A stretch of DNA of 13,972 nt from an uncultured Ruminococcus sp. (GTDB lineage Bacteria; Bacillota; Clostridia; Oscillospirales; Ruminococcaceae). Under the pieces are notes generated by a model. It was not told where the DNA came from. It saw nothing but the letters and a program-made list of their open reading frames with translations, and did no database searches. Positions 1 to 5,252 of this stretch are shown piece by piece (position 1 is the stretch's first letter; the number at the start of each line of letters is the position of its first letter). Location: the NCBI GenBank assembly GCA_902464115.1, contig CABQIF010000050.1, positions 1 to 13,972 on the forward strand, written 5' to 3'. Both the position numbers and the translations under genes were made by a program.

Positions 1-28
1 CAATCAACATTATTTTTTGTCAATCTGT

Positions 29-69
29 AAAAAAAGAGCCGACTTCATCCGAAAACGAAGTCAGCTCTT
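29..69 (-). terminator. Intrinsic terminator after the 70-aa cysteine-module gene
   Basis: Read on the minus strand, an 11-bp stem (67-57 pairing with 46-36, one G-U pair) encloses a 10-nt loop. It is followed directly by seven T residues (35-29). Two extra A-T pairs extend the stem. It lies about 70 nt beyond the stop of the upstream minus-strand gene and closes the five-gene set that begins near 2530. Confidence 0.85.
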
Positions 70-140
70 CTCGAAGAATCTCTAAAAATAAAACGTTGTA
101 ATTTATCACATATAATGGAGACATCAACAGCCATTCGATT

Positions 141-353
141 TTATAGGATCTTGTTTTCAAATTTGCTGCACTGCATCCCAGCACCCATTTTTAGATTTGT
201 TTTCAGACAGACACATTTTGCTGTCGTTTCAAACTTCCAGATTCCATTTTTCGGATTTTGCGGTTGAATATACTGATTGGTTGGGTCATACCAATACTTG
301 CAAAACGCACAGCGTTTATTTTTGTTTCCGTTTAAATAATAAGCACACATCAT
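141..353 (-). CDS. Small cysteine-module protein (70 aa), function unknown
   Basis: I do not recognise a named family. The protein has C3, a C15-x2-C18 pair followed by Y20-W21, then C47 (with C49) and C62-x2-F65. The core order C-x2-C-x-Y-aromatic, C, C-x2-F is the same as in both halves of the 84-aa protein at 2128-2382, so the two share a module that probably binds zinc or another metal (inference). There is no signal peptide or membrane segment, so it is likely cytoplasmic. The first of two adjacent ATGs is chosen because GGAG lies 9 nt before it. The gene is separated from the preceding gene by 113 bp holding its own promoter, so it can be expressed apart from the rest of the set while still being the last gene before the terminator. 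The loop between the second and third core cysteines (29 positions) is about twice as long as in the 84-aa protein. Confidence 0.72.
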   Translation of the reverse strand: MMCAYYLNGNKNKRCAFCKYWYDPTNQYIQPQNPKNGIWKFETTAKCVCLKTNLKMGAGMQCSKFENKIL

Positions 354-397
354 TTTGATTCGCTCCAGTCTGTCTAAAAAGGATTTCTTACGATTTT

Positions 398-437
398 AGT
401 ATATATCACTTTTTATTTTTACTGTCAAGAATCTTGA
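398..437 (-). promoter_or_regulatory. Sigma-A promoter of the 70-aa gene with a dyad over its -35 box
   Basis: On the minus strand TTGACA (428-423) is a perfect -35 box. The -10 is either TATATA (405-400, 17-bp spacer) or TATACT (403-398, 19-bp spacer). A perfect dyad TCAAGAATCTTGA (425-437) overlaps the -35 box, so a repressor could compete with RNA polymerase there. The predicted leader before the ATG at 353 is about 38 nt. The promoter is strongly supported; the operator role is inference. Confidence 0.65.
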
Positions 438-466
438 AAAATCATTCTGCAACAGTTCTCTCATAA

Positions 467-1003
467 TTATTCGATGTATGCAATTGGTTTGCCCGGTTCC
501 GACAATTGTACAGGAGAACGTCCTGACATTTCCATTAATCGGAGGCGTTCCCTGTTATTTATCTCAGAAAAGGTTATTAACATTTGCATCAAAGAAAGAA
601 CCATCTCGTTATCGCCATTTTTTAATGCTACTTCTGAATTTTTTTGTATGATATCTAAAGTTTTCATTGTTTGATTATGAAAATCCTCAATTTCTGCCAT
701 TTTTCGATCATGATCTTCTTCAATGAGCTTTAAAAATTTTTCTTTATTCGCCTGAATCGCTTCAATCTGCACTTTCATCTGTGCTTTAATTGCATTTCGT
801 TTTGTTTGTTCTTGCTGCTTACACATATTATACTCTTTGATCGAAGATGTCAATGTGTTGATCGAACCAAAAAAGCCGCCCACAAGATCCTTGGAAATTA
901 TAGAGATCGGATCGGTACGGATCGTCACATCCTTTTCCTTTGGTTCTTCCTGCTCTTTTTTTACATCGACAAAGTCGACATCAATATAATCCTTCTCATT
1001 CAT
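467..1003 (-). CDS. Helical/coiled-coil protein (178 aa), function unknown
   Basis: Not assigned to a family. An acidic, charged N-terminus (residues 1-31) leads into a short hydrophobic, Gly-containing segment (about 33-51) that could be an amphipathic or membrane-touching helix. It is followed by long charged helices (about 56-150) rich in Lys, Glu and Gln. Near residues 122-143 there is a turn (KNGDNE) followed by the helix pattern E-M-V-x2-L, matching a similar turn and helix in the 111-aa neighbour. I recall a widespread uncharacterised helical family with the same layout (a T-K-R turn, a long helix pair, then a G-N-x-E helix), but this is memory and was not checked. The start ATG overlaps the TGA of the upstream gene by 4 nt (ATGA), with a GGGG run just before it, so translation is probably coupled. 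It is the fourth gene of the set. Confidence 0.8.
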   Translation of the reverse strand: MNEKDYIDVDFVDVKKEQEEPKEKDVTIRTDPISIISKDLVGGFFGSINTLTSSIKEYNMCKQQEQTKRNAIKAQMKVQIEAIQANKEKFLKLIEEDHDRKMAEIEDFHNQTMKTLDIIQKNSEVALKNGDNEMVLSLMQMLITFSEINNRERLRLMEMSGRSPVQLSEPGKPIAYIE

Positions 1004-1335
1004 AATGATCCCCCAAATCTTATTTTATAGTACCGACAGAAAAATTCCGGATCATCCTGACGCATGGTTTTGATCAAAGTCAAGGCATACTGTACCAACT
1101 CTGGATTCCTTCCATCAATTCCCATGTCAATGATTTTCATCGCCTGTTCAAAGATAATTCCTTGTTCTTCCTGATGACTCTTTAAAAATTGATGGGCAAG
1201 CTCTCGGTTCAGCTGCATTTGTTCCAAATAGACTTCTATTGCAGCTTTGTACTGTTCCTGTACCACACGGCTTGCTGCCTCTGCCTGCATGGCAAGTGTG
1301 GCACCCATCATTTTCTGTTGTGCCTTTTCAAACAT
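1000..1335 (-). CDS. Small helical protein (111 aa), function unknown
   Basis: Almost wholly alpha-helical by composition: Gln/Glu/Ala-rich helices over residues 1-70, a turn at D74-G-R-N-P78, and a last helix with E79-L-V followed by a hydrophobic stripe to I88. The turn plus helix resembles residues 128-143 of the 178-aa protein encoded next, and both have F-L-K and Q-x-M-K segments before the turn, so the two may be diverged paralogues or partners (inference). There is no membrane segment or signal. The ATG lies 5 nt after the stop of the 251-aa gene, and its ribosome binding site (GAGGG) is formed by the end of that gene. Its own TGA overlaps the next ATG. Such packing usually means the products are made together in fixed proportion. 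Confidence 0.78.
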   Translation of the reverse strand: MFEKAQQKMMGATLAMQAEAASRVVQEQYKAAIEVYLEQMQLNRELAHQFLKSHQEEQGIIFEQAMKIIDMGIDGRNPELVQYALTLIKTMRQDDPEFFCRYYKIRFGGSL

Positions 1336-1340
1336 TTAAC

Positions 1341-2096
1341 TTATCCCTCAATCAACCACGAAACATGATCCAGACTGTCGTTCAGTTCTGACATGCGATT
1401 ATGAATCTGCTGATACTGATTGGTGACCTGATAATTGTTATCAATAAATTCTGTTGCAAGAGAATCCGCTAAAAGCTGCGAAATTTGTTTCAAAGCTTCT
1501 ATTTGTTCTGTATCTTGCTCAGTCTTTACAAGAGCAGCAGCCTTCTTGAATTTTCTCATGAGTGCCTCGATCTTGCCTTTTTCATCACTCATGAAACCAG
1601 GCAGCTCATTCACTGCATATTTTGCATCCCGCAACTGCTCTTTTTTCATTCTCATCATATCCCGGTAGTGCTTTGCATTGTTCATATTCATTTTTGCCTC
1701 AAAAACATCGCTGGAATCTACATCCCGTACAAAGTCCATCAAAGACGGAACTGTCCAAGTATCCAGGAACTTGTCTACCAATGTCAATTTTTCCCAGGAT
1801 TCTACCGACACCCGGCTTGCCTCATAGTCAAAAGTGGGCATATTTGTGCTAACCTTCACATTTCCTTTTGTTCCAATATTCTCAAGTGTACGGTTGATCT
1901 CTCTTGCAACTTCGCCCTTATAGGAATAAAATGCTCTGATTTTATCCTGCACTTTCGAACAAGCATAGATTAAATCATCATATGCCTTTTCATATGCTTC
2001 CTTTCCGCTCTGAATATACTCTTTTGCCCGATAGTTGTAATCATTGATTTTCTGACGATTTTCAAAATTGTCCTTTGCTTTGCTAAAAAAGCCCAT
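1341..2096 (-). CDS. Helical protein (251 aa), function unknown
   Basis: I do not recognise this family. The N-terminus (MGFFSKAKDNF) is a short amphipathic start, followed by long helices at about 12-75 and 125-245 that frame a less helical middle (about 75-120: KVSTNMP, YEASRV, TWTVPSLMDFV). There is no transmembrane segment, nucleotide-binding motif or catalytic signature. The overall look, two blocks of long charged helices with a sticky N-terminus, recalls membrane-remodelling or scaffold proteins, but no PspA/ESCRT-III signature is visible and I do not claim that. The start is set by GGAGG 8 nt before the ATG. It follows the 84-aa cysteine-module gene by 31 nt and precedes the 111-aa gene by 5 nt, so it is the second gene of the transcript. 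Confidence 0.8.
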   Translation of the reverse strand: MGFFSKAKDNFENRQKINDYNYRAKEYIQSGKEAYEKAYDDLIYACSKVQDKIRAFYSYKGEVAREINRTLENIGTKGNVKVSTNMPTFDYEASRVSVESWEKLTLVDKFLDTWTVPSLMDFVRDVDSSDVFEAKMNMNNAKHYRDMMRMKKEQLRDAKYAVNELPGFMSDEKGKIEALMRKFKKAAALVKTEQDTEQIEALKQISQLLADSLATEFIDNNYQVTNQYQQIHNRMSELNDSLDHVSWLIEG

Positions 2097-2127
2097 CTTT
2101 CCATTCCTCCATCATATTGTCATCACT

Positions 2128-2382
2128 TTAATCACTGAAATCCGAACAGACATAGCTGCTTGGACATGATACGCTTCTTCCATGTAAGGTGCATTTCCCA
2201 CCAGAAAAAACACCGCTTTTAAAATAGTCGCAATCATAGCAACATCCATCAGAATCAGACTTAAAATAACCACATGCTGGTGTTTCATACGTAACATCTC
2301 TATTTGTCTTTTGACAATGTTCCGCATTCTCCCATCTCCAATTACACCCACAGTATACGCAATCTCCACATGTTTTTGACAT
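2128..2382 (-). CDS. Tandem cysteine-module protein (84 aa), function unknown
   Basis: The protein has 13 cysteines and two head-to-tail copies of one module. Copy 1 is C5-x2-C8, C23, C37-x2-F40; copy 2 is C48-x2-C51-x-Y53-F54, C64, C79-x2-F82. Gaps are close between the copies (15 and 14 against 13 and 15 positions), and both carry R-x-V between the third and fourth cysteines. Four cysteines per copy suggest one zinc or iron site each (inference). C11, C13, C47 and C73 lie outside the pattern. An 85-codon frame overlaps it, but this frame is preferred because its cysteines repeat, the 70-aa protein shares the module, and AAAGGA lies at proper distance before its ATG. It is the first gene behind the consensus promoter at 2537-2565, with a leader of about 148 nt. 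Confidence 0.78.
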   Translation of the reverse strand: MSKTCGDCVYCGCNWRWENAEHCQKTNRDVTYETPACGYFKSDSDGCCYDCDYFKSGVFSGGKCTLHGRSVSCPSSYVCSDFSD

Positions 2383-2530
2383 AATCAGTCATCCTTTCAA
2401 ATTAAAATGCATTTTGCTATTCGCAAAAAGGTTTGATAAATTATTTTTAAAAGTCCTCATTTTTTATAATCATCTTCACTTATCCGTGATTTCTAAAAAA
2501 TAAAGGATTTTAAAAGCAACAGCTTTTGTC
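2383..2530 (-). other. A/T-rich 5' leader of the cysteine-module/helical set
   Basis: The untranslated leader is long for a gene with a simple promoter. It holds two small hairpins: AAAAGC/GCTTTT with a 4-nt loop at 2512-2527, right at the 5' end, and TTTGC/GCAAA around 2412-2426. I see no known riboswitch, T-box or clear terminator-antiterminator pair. The hairpin near the 5' end may simply stabilise the RNA. Confidence 0.35.
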
Positions 2531-2536
2531 TTCTTT

Positions 2537-2565
2537 ATTATACCCCTATAGTTTTTGTTTGTCAA
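2537..2565 (-). promoter_or_regulatory. Perfect consensus sigma-A promoter of the helical/cysteine-module set
   Basis: On the minus strand TTGACA (2565-2560) and TATAAT (2542-2537) are both exact consensus and are separated by exactly 17 bp. The predicted start of transcription is near 2530, leaving a leader of about 148 nt before the ATG at 2382. Such a promoter should be strong unless controlled. Confidence 0.85.
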
Positions 2566-2621
2566 CCCCATTAAGCATATTTTTTGTTACATTCGCACAA
2601 AAATTTTCAAGATTTTAATTT

Positions 2622-2867
2622 TTATTGAATCTTATGAAGGTCTTCCTCTGAAAGTTCTGGATTCCATCCAAATATCGTGTAAAGCTGAACGAGAAGATAG
2701 GCATTGTTTTTTTCAATCTGCTGTAATTGATCTGCTTTTTCGGTTTCCCCAATTTTTCGAAGCCAGATTTCCAATTCTCCGCTGTAGTAATTGTAAACCA
2801 GTTCTTCCAAACTCAAACAACGCTTTAAATCTTCGATTGTCTTTACATACTCGCCATTCATGAACAT
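2622..2867 (-). CDS. Small acidic helical protein (81 aa), function unknown
   Basis: A charged, Glu/Leu-rich helical protein with no signal or membrane segment. Residues about 9-50 (K-T-I-E-D-L, L-E-E-L-V-Y-N-Y-Y-S-G-E-L, W-L-R-K) follow a pattern I recall from many Firmicute proteins, usually as an N-terminal module: D-L, then E-L-x2-Y-Y-x2-G-x-L-x2-W-L, a helix pair and a final hydrophobic I-F-G. Here the module stands alone. This comparison is from memory, and its molecular role is not known to me. The start is firm: AGGAGG sits 9 nt before the ATG at 2867. A second ATG two codons later would be too far from it. It lies between two terminator-like structures and the promoter of the next set, so it may be monocistronic. 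No strong terminator is seen after its stop, so some read-through into the following operon is possible. Confidence 0.72.
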   Translation of the reverse strand: MFMNGEYVKTIEDLKRCLSLEELVYNYYSGELEIWLRKIGETEKADQLQQIEKNNAYLLVQLYTIFGWNPELSEEDLHKIQ

Positions 2868-2888
2868 TTACTCTCACCTCCTAAAGAT

Positions 2889-2917
2889 AGAATAACACAA
2901 ATGTTCCCATCCGTAAA
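2889..2917 (-). promoter_or_regulatory. Possible promoter of the 81-aa gene
   Basis: On the minus strand TTTACG (2917-2912) and TATTCT (2894-2889) are 17 bp apart, with a TG one base before the -10 (extended -10). The match is only moderate. It would start transcription near 2882, placing the ribosome binding site at the very 5' end of the RNA, so this call is weak. Confidence 0.3.
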
Positions 2918-2921
2918 CGTC

Positions 2922-2960
2922 AAACAGTTCCGAAAATTTTTTGATTTTTCGGAACTGTTT
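2922..2960. repeat. Perfect 15-bp inverted repeat with 9-nt loop
   Basis: The arms 2922-2936 and 2946-2960 are exact reverse complements (AAACAGTTCCGAAAA on the left arm). The core CAGTTCCG/CGGAACTG with A-rich and T-rich flanks looks like an intrinsic terminator, better on the plus strand (TTTTCTCTT after the core). No plus-strand gene precedes it, and on the minus strand the T run is short. It may act as a secondary terminator after the aldo/keto reductase gene, or as an operator for the 81-aa gene just downstream. Confidence 0.6.
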
Positions 2961-2981
2961 TCTCTTGACAAGTTATGTCAC

Positions 2982-3024
2982 AAAAAAGCAGACAGTGTTT
3001 CCTTATTTGGAACGCACTGCCTGC
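2982..3024 (-). terminator. Intrinsic terminator of the reductase pair
   Basis: On the minus strand a 10-bp stem (3024-3015 with 2997-2988, one G-U pair) surrounds a loop that can itself pair (TTCC with GGAA). It is followed by six T residues (2987-2982). It begins about 30 nt past the stop of the aldo/keto reductase gene. Confidence 0.82.
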
Positions 3025-3053
3025 CTTTTCTCTGATTCTTTTTCTTAATTCAC

Positions 3054-3923
3054 TTATGCCAACGGTTTTCCACTGAATACAGGGAAGATATTATATGCAC
3101 CATAATCCCGCAGTTCTTCCATCTGCAATAACATCTGGAAATCGGTATCTGTCATCACAAAATCTACATCTGCATTGTTTTTCATATGCTCTGGATTCGC
3201 TGTTTTTGGCAGAGCAATCGTTCCCAGCTGCAAAACGTAACGAATGCACAGCTGTGCAGCAGAAACGCCGTATTTCGCTGCCATTTCTATGATAACCGGA
3301 TTTTTCAGGGCTTCCCCATGTGCAATCGGGGAATAAGCTTCTACCTGAATTTGTTCATGCTTGCAGAAATCCAACAGTGCAGAATCGGTTTTTCCAATAT
3401 GCAATAAAATCTGGTTTACCATCGGCTTTACCCGACAATCCTGCATCAGACTTTCCAAATCGTCTATCAAAAAGTTGGAAACGCCAATCACCCACACTTT
3501 GCCTGCTGCCTGTGCATCTTCCAAGGCACGCCAAACTTCCTTGTTCTCTGCAAAATACCGCTTTTCTCCACGAAATTCCTTCCACGGTTGCGGAGAATGA
3601 ATAATCATTTGATCCAGATAATCCAGACCCATTTTCTTCAAGGTTTCATCAATTGATTTCGCTGCTGCTTCATAGGTTTTCAGTTCTGCTGCCACCTTGC
3701 TGGCAACAAACAGGGATTCTCTCGTTACGCCACAAGTACGAACTCCCTCGCCTACACCACGTTCATTTCCGTATGCCTGTGCGGTATCAATCAACCGATA
3801 ACCCATTGTAACCGCAGAACGAACCGCTCCCACTGCCTTTTCATCTTCAATGAACCATGTTCCAAGTCCTATCTTTGGAATGGTCACTCCATTTGCAAGG
3901 GTATTATGTTCCTGTAAAATCAT
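3054..3923 (-). CDS. Aldo/keto reductase family oxidoreductase (289 aa)
   Basis: Aldo/keto reductases reduce aldehydes and ketones to alcohols with NADPH in a cytoplasmic TIM barrel. The tetrad is complete: D46 and Y51 in LIDTAQAYGNE, K76 in VASKV and H109 in MIIHSPQP. G19-L-G-T-W begins the barrel, and the cofactor-side motifs VIGVSNF, VNQILLH, EAYSPIAHG and ALPKTANPEH are present in order. Length is normal for the family. An in-frame ATG 14 codons upstream exists, but AGGAGG 9 nt before the ATG at 3923 sets this start and avoids overlapping the preceding gene. It follows the RibD/DHFR-like gene by 17 nt, so both are read from the MerR-type promoter at 4697-4727. The substrate cannot be read from the sequence. 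Given the neighbouring thiol-type MerR regulator, detoxification of a reactive aldehyde is a reasonable inference. Confidence 0.93.
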   Translation of the reverse strand: MILQEHNTLANGVTIPKIGLGTWFIEDEKAVGAVRSAVTMGYRLIDTAQAYGNERGVGEGVRTCGVTRESLFVASKVAAELKTYEAAAKSIDETLKKMGLDYLDQMIIHSPQPWKEFRGEKRYFAENKEVWRALEDAQAAGKVWVIGVSNFLIDDLESLMQDCRVKPMVNQILLHIGKTDSALLDFCKHEQIQVEAYSPIAHGEALKNPVIIEMAAKYGVSAAQLCIRYVLQLGTIALPKTANPEHMKNNADVDFVMTDTDFQMLLQMEELRDYGAYNIFPVFSGKPLA

Positions 3924-3940
3924 TTTTTTGTTCCTCCTTT

Positions 3941-4618
3941 TTACTTTACAGCATACCGCAGCCAAACTGCACCGCTTAAAAACTGCTGTACATCGGTCAA
4001 CTTTAACGGTGTCACAGGGCGTTCCATCGGCAAACCATCAAATACCGCTGCCATACCGCCTCTTCCGTCAATGCCTGCTCCAATTAAAATGCTGACTTCA
4101 TCTAGCAGGTCTGCTTCCAAGAAACCAGCGTTGATATGTCCACCGCCAACGACTGCCATTCGTTCTACGCCAAACTGTTCCGCTAAAATTGCACAAACTC
4201 GCTGTAAATCAATGCGTTCTTTGCCACAGGCAATCCAAGAAATATGCTTACTGTCCAGATATTGCAGATACTCCCGAGTAACCGCTTCACTGGTTACAAT
4301 CAGCAGCGGACGTTCTGCATCGGTATCATCTGCCCAGAGCAGCGTTCCTTTGGTATCCATAACAATTTCATACCCCTCGGCATCGACTGCTTTGGAAAAT
4401 GATTCTGTTCCCAGCGGTTCTTGCTTGATTGGCTGAAATGTGCCTGCCAACGCCATTTCCAGTTGTGCAGTTACACGTCCGCTAACTCGGCTCGGTGTTT
4501 GCAGCGAATCCAAAGTGTCATAATATTCCTGCACCCCCGGCAGATGTTCTGTCATGGCACAGTCAATTCTGCCATCGACAGAGGTCATCATGTGACAAAT
4601 GATATACGGCTTTTTCAT
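3941..4618 (-). CDS. RibD C-terminal/dihydrofolate-reductase-like protein (225 aa)
   Basis: Belongs to the RibD_C/DHFR-like family of NADPH-dependent reductases. The N-terminal PYIICHMMTSVDGRI (residues 4-18) matches the family's M-S-x-D-G-x-I start. The dinucleotide site is V157-G-G-G160 followed by N163-A-G-F-L-E-A-D-L-L-D-E, and the C-terminal strand region includes the family's L-x-L-T-D-V. Only the reductase domain is present, with no deaminase part, so it is not a full RibD; stand-alone members mostly have unknown substrates. GAGGAGG lies 7 nt before the ATG. It is the first gene of a pair with the aldo/keto reductase, and the leader carries the facing merR promoter. Regulation by the MerR protein is inferred from the promoter layout. 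Riboflavin synthesis is possible but unlikely without other rib genes nearby. Confidence 0.87.
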   Translation of the reverse strand: MKKPYIICHMMTSVDGRIDCAMTEHLPGVQEYYDTLDSLQTPSRVSGRVTAQLEMALAGTFQPIKQEPLGTESFSKAVDAEGYEIVMDTKGTLLWADDTDAERPLLIVTSEAVTREYLQYLDSKHISWIACGKERIDLQRVCAILAEQFGVERMAVVGGGHINAGFLEADLLDEVSILIGAGIDGRGGMAAVFDGLPMERPVTPLKLTDVQQFLSGAVWLRYAVK

Positions 4619-4648
4619 GTGTGTTCCTCCTCGCTTTTTGAAAATCGC

Positions 4649-4677
4649 TTGACAAGAAATGCAAGCTGTTGTATGAT
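4649..4677 (+). promoter_or_regulatory. Sigma-A promoter of merR
   Basis: TTGACA (4649-4654) and TATGAT (4672-4677) are separated by 17 bp, giving a predicted start near 4684. The transcript then crosses the MerR operator at 4705-4724. Bound regulator could therefore block elongation or initiation, which would give negative autoregulation (inference). Confidence 0.75.
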
Positions 4678-4696
4678 GTTCTTAAAGCTTGTATCT

Positions 4697-4727
4697 ATTA
4701 TACAACTTAAAGTGCACTTTCAGTCAA
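4697..4727 (-). promoter_or_regulatory. MerR-type promoter with 19-bp spacer and operator dyad
   Basis: On the minus strand TTGACT (4727-4722) and TATAAT (4702-4697) are 19 bp apart, the overlong spacer typical of promoters activated by MerR-family DNA distortion. The spacer holds the perfect palindrome AAAGTGCACTTT (4709-4720). It extends to a 20-bp dyad (4705-4724) of the form ACTn, the palindrome, nAGT. It points to the RibD/DHFR-like and aldo/keto reductase genes. This is the clearest regulatory site in the window. Confidence 0.88.
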
Positions 4728-4760
4728 GAGGTTTTTCAAAAAAATTTGGAGGAATTTCAA

Positions 4761-5246
4761 ATGGTGTATACAGTCGGCGAAATGGCAAAATTATTGGGTG
4801 TTGCACCCTCTACGCTGCGATACTACGACAAGGAAGGACTGCTGCCCTTTGTGGAGCGGTCATCTGGCGGTATTCGGATGTTTCAGGAATCCGACTTTGA
4901 ATGGCTGCGAATCATTGGCTGCATGAAAAAAGCAGGTATGTCCATCAAAGAGATTCGGCAGTATATCGAACTGGCATTGCAAGGGAATGATACCATCGAA
5001 TTGCGGCTGCAAATGTTCCAGCATCAAAAAGCAGTGCTGCAAGAACAGCTGAAAGAATTGCAGCACACCATTGAAATGGTGAATTATAAATGCTGGTACT
5101 ATGAAACTGCCAAGGCAGCCGGTACGACAGATGTTCCGCAAAATATGCCGGAAACAGACGTTCCAGCAGCCTTTCAGAAAATCCGGCAAGAATTAAAACA
5201 AATCCCACAGGCAGAAACCCCATTACAAAATGAAAATCAGGAGTGA
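4761..5246 (+). CDS. MerR-family transcriptional regulator, probable thiol-based sensor (161 aa)
   Basis: The N-terminus is a MerR winged helix-turn-helix: YTVGEMAKLLGV (3-14), STLRYYDKEGLL (17-28), then GGIRMF and DFEWLRII as the wing and second helix. The coiled-coil dimer helix runs from about 72 to 108. MerR proteins bind the long spacer of their target promoter and twist it to activate transcription when they sense a signal. C54 in I-G-C-M-K-K-A-G-M-S-I lies where NmlR/AdhR-type regulators keep their reactive cysteine; a second cysteine, C110, sits in YKCWYYETA after the coiled coil. No metal-binding cysteine cluster is seen. GGAGG 8 nt upstream fixes the ATG at 4761; longer frames begin with TTG inside the operator region. 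It faces its probable targets (3054-4618) and is followed at 6 nt by an acetyltransferase. Confidence 0.93.
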   Translation: MVYTVGEMAKLLGVAPSTLRYYDKEGLLPFVERSSGGIRMFQESDFEWLRIIGCMKKAGMSIKEIRQYIELALQGNDTIELRLQMFQHQKAVLQEQLKELQHTIEMVNYKCWYYETAKAAGTTDVPQNMPETDVPAAFQKIRQELKQIPQAETPLQNENQE

Positions 5247-5252
5247 TACATC

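Noticed and set aside
1341..2096. PspA/ESCRT-III identity for the 251-aa protein
   Set aside because: Only the long-helix appearance and amphipathic start agree. No family signature could be pointed to, and the middle is not helical.
2112..2369. 85-codon minus-strand frame over the 84-aa cysteine-module gene
   Set aside because: It is hydrophobic with no pattern. The other frame has repeated cysteine spacing, homology to the 70-aa protein and a better ribosome binding site.
2389..2460. 23-codon upstream frame in the leader of the five-gene set
   Set aside because: It ends 7 nt before the main ATG, which would fit a leader peptide. It has no ribosome binding site and no run of regulatory codons.
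1..2600. Mobile element or phage-defence island
   Set aside because: There is no transposase, integrase, terminal repeat, nuclease, NTPase or toxin motif. The A/T bias alone is weak evidence.
2966..2980. Short dyad TGACA-AGTTA-TGTCA
   Set aside because: Five-base arms in A/T-rich DNA between two hairpins. It is not placed over a recognisable promoter.
4689..4705. Dyad TTGTAT-CTATT-ATACAA next to the MerR operator
   Set aside because: It overlaps the -10 of the reductase promoter and is probably a by-product of A/T-rich promoter sequence. The 4705-4724 dyad fits MerR binding far better.
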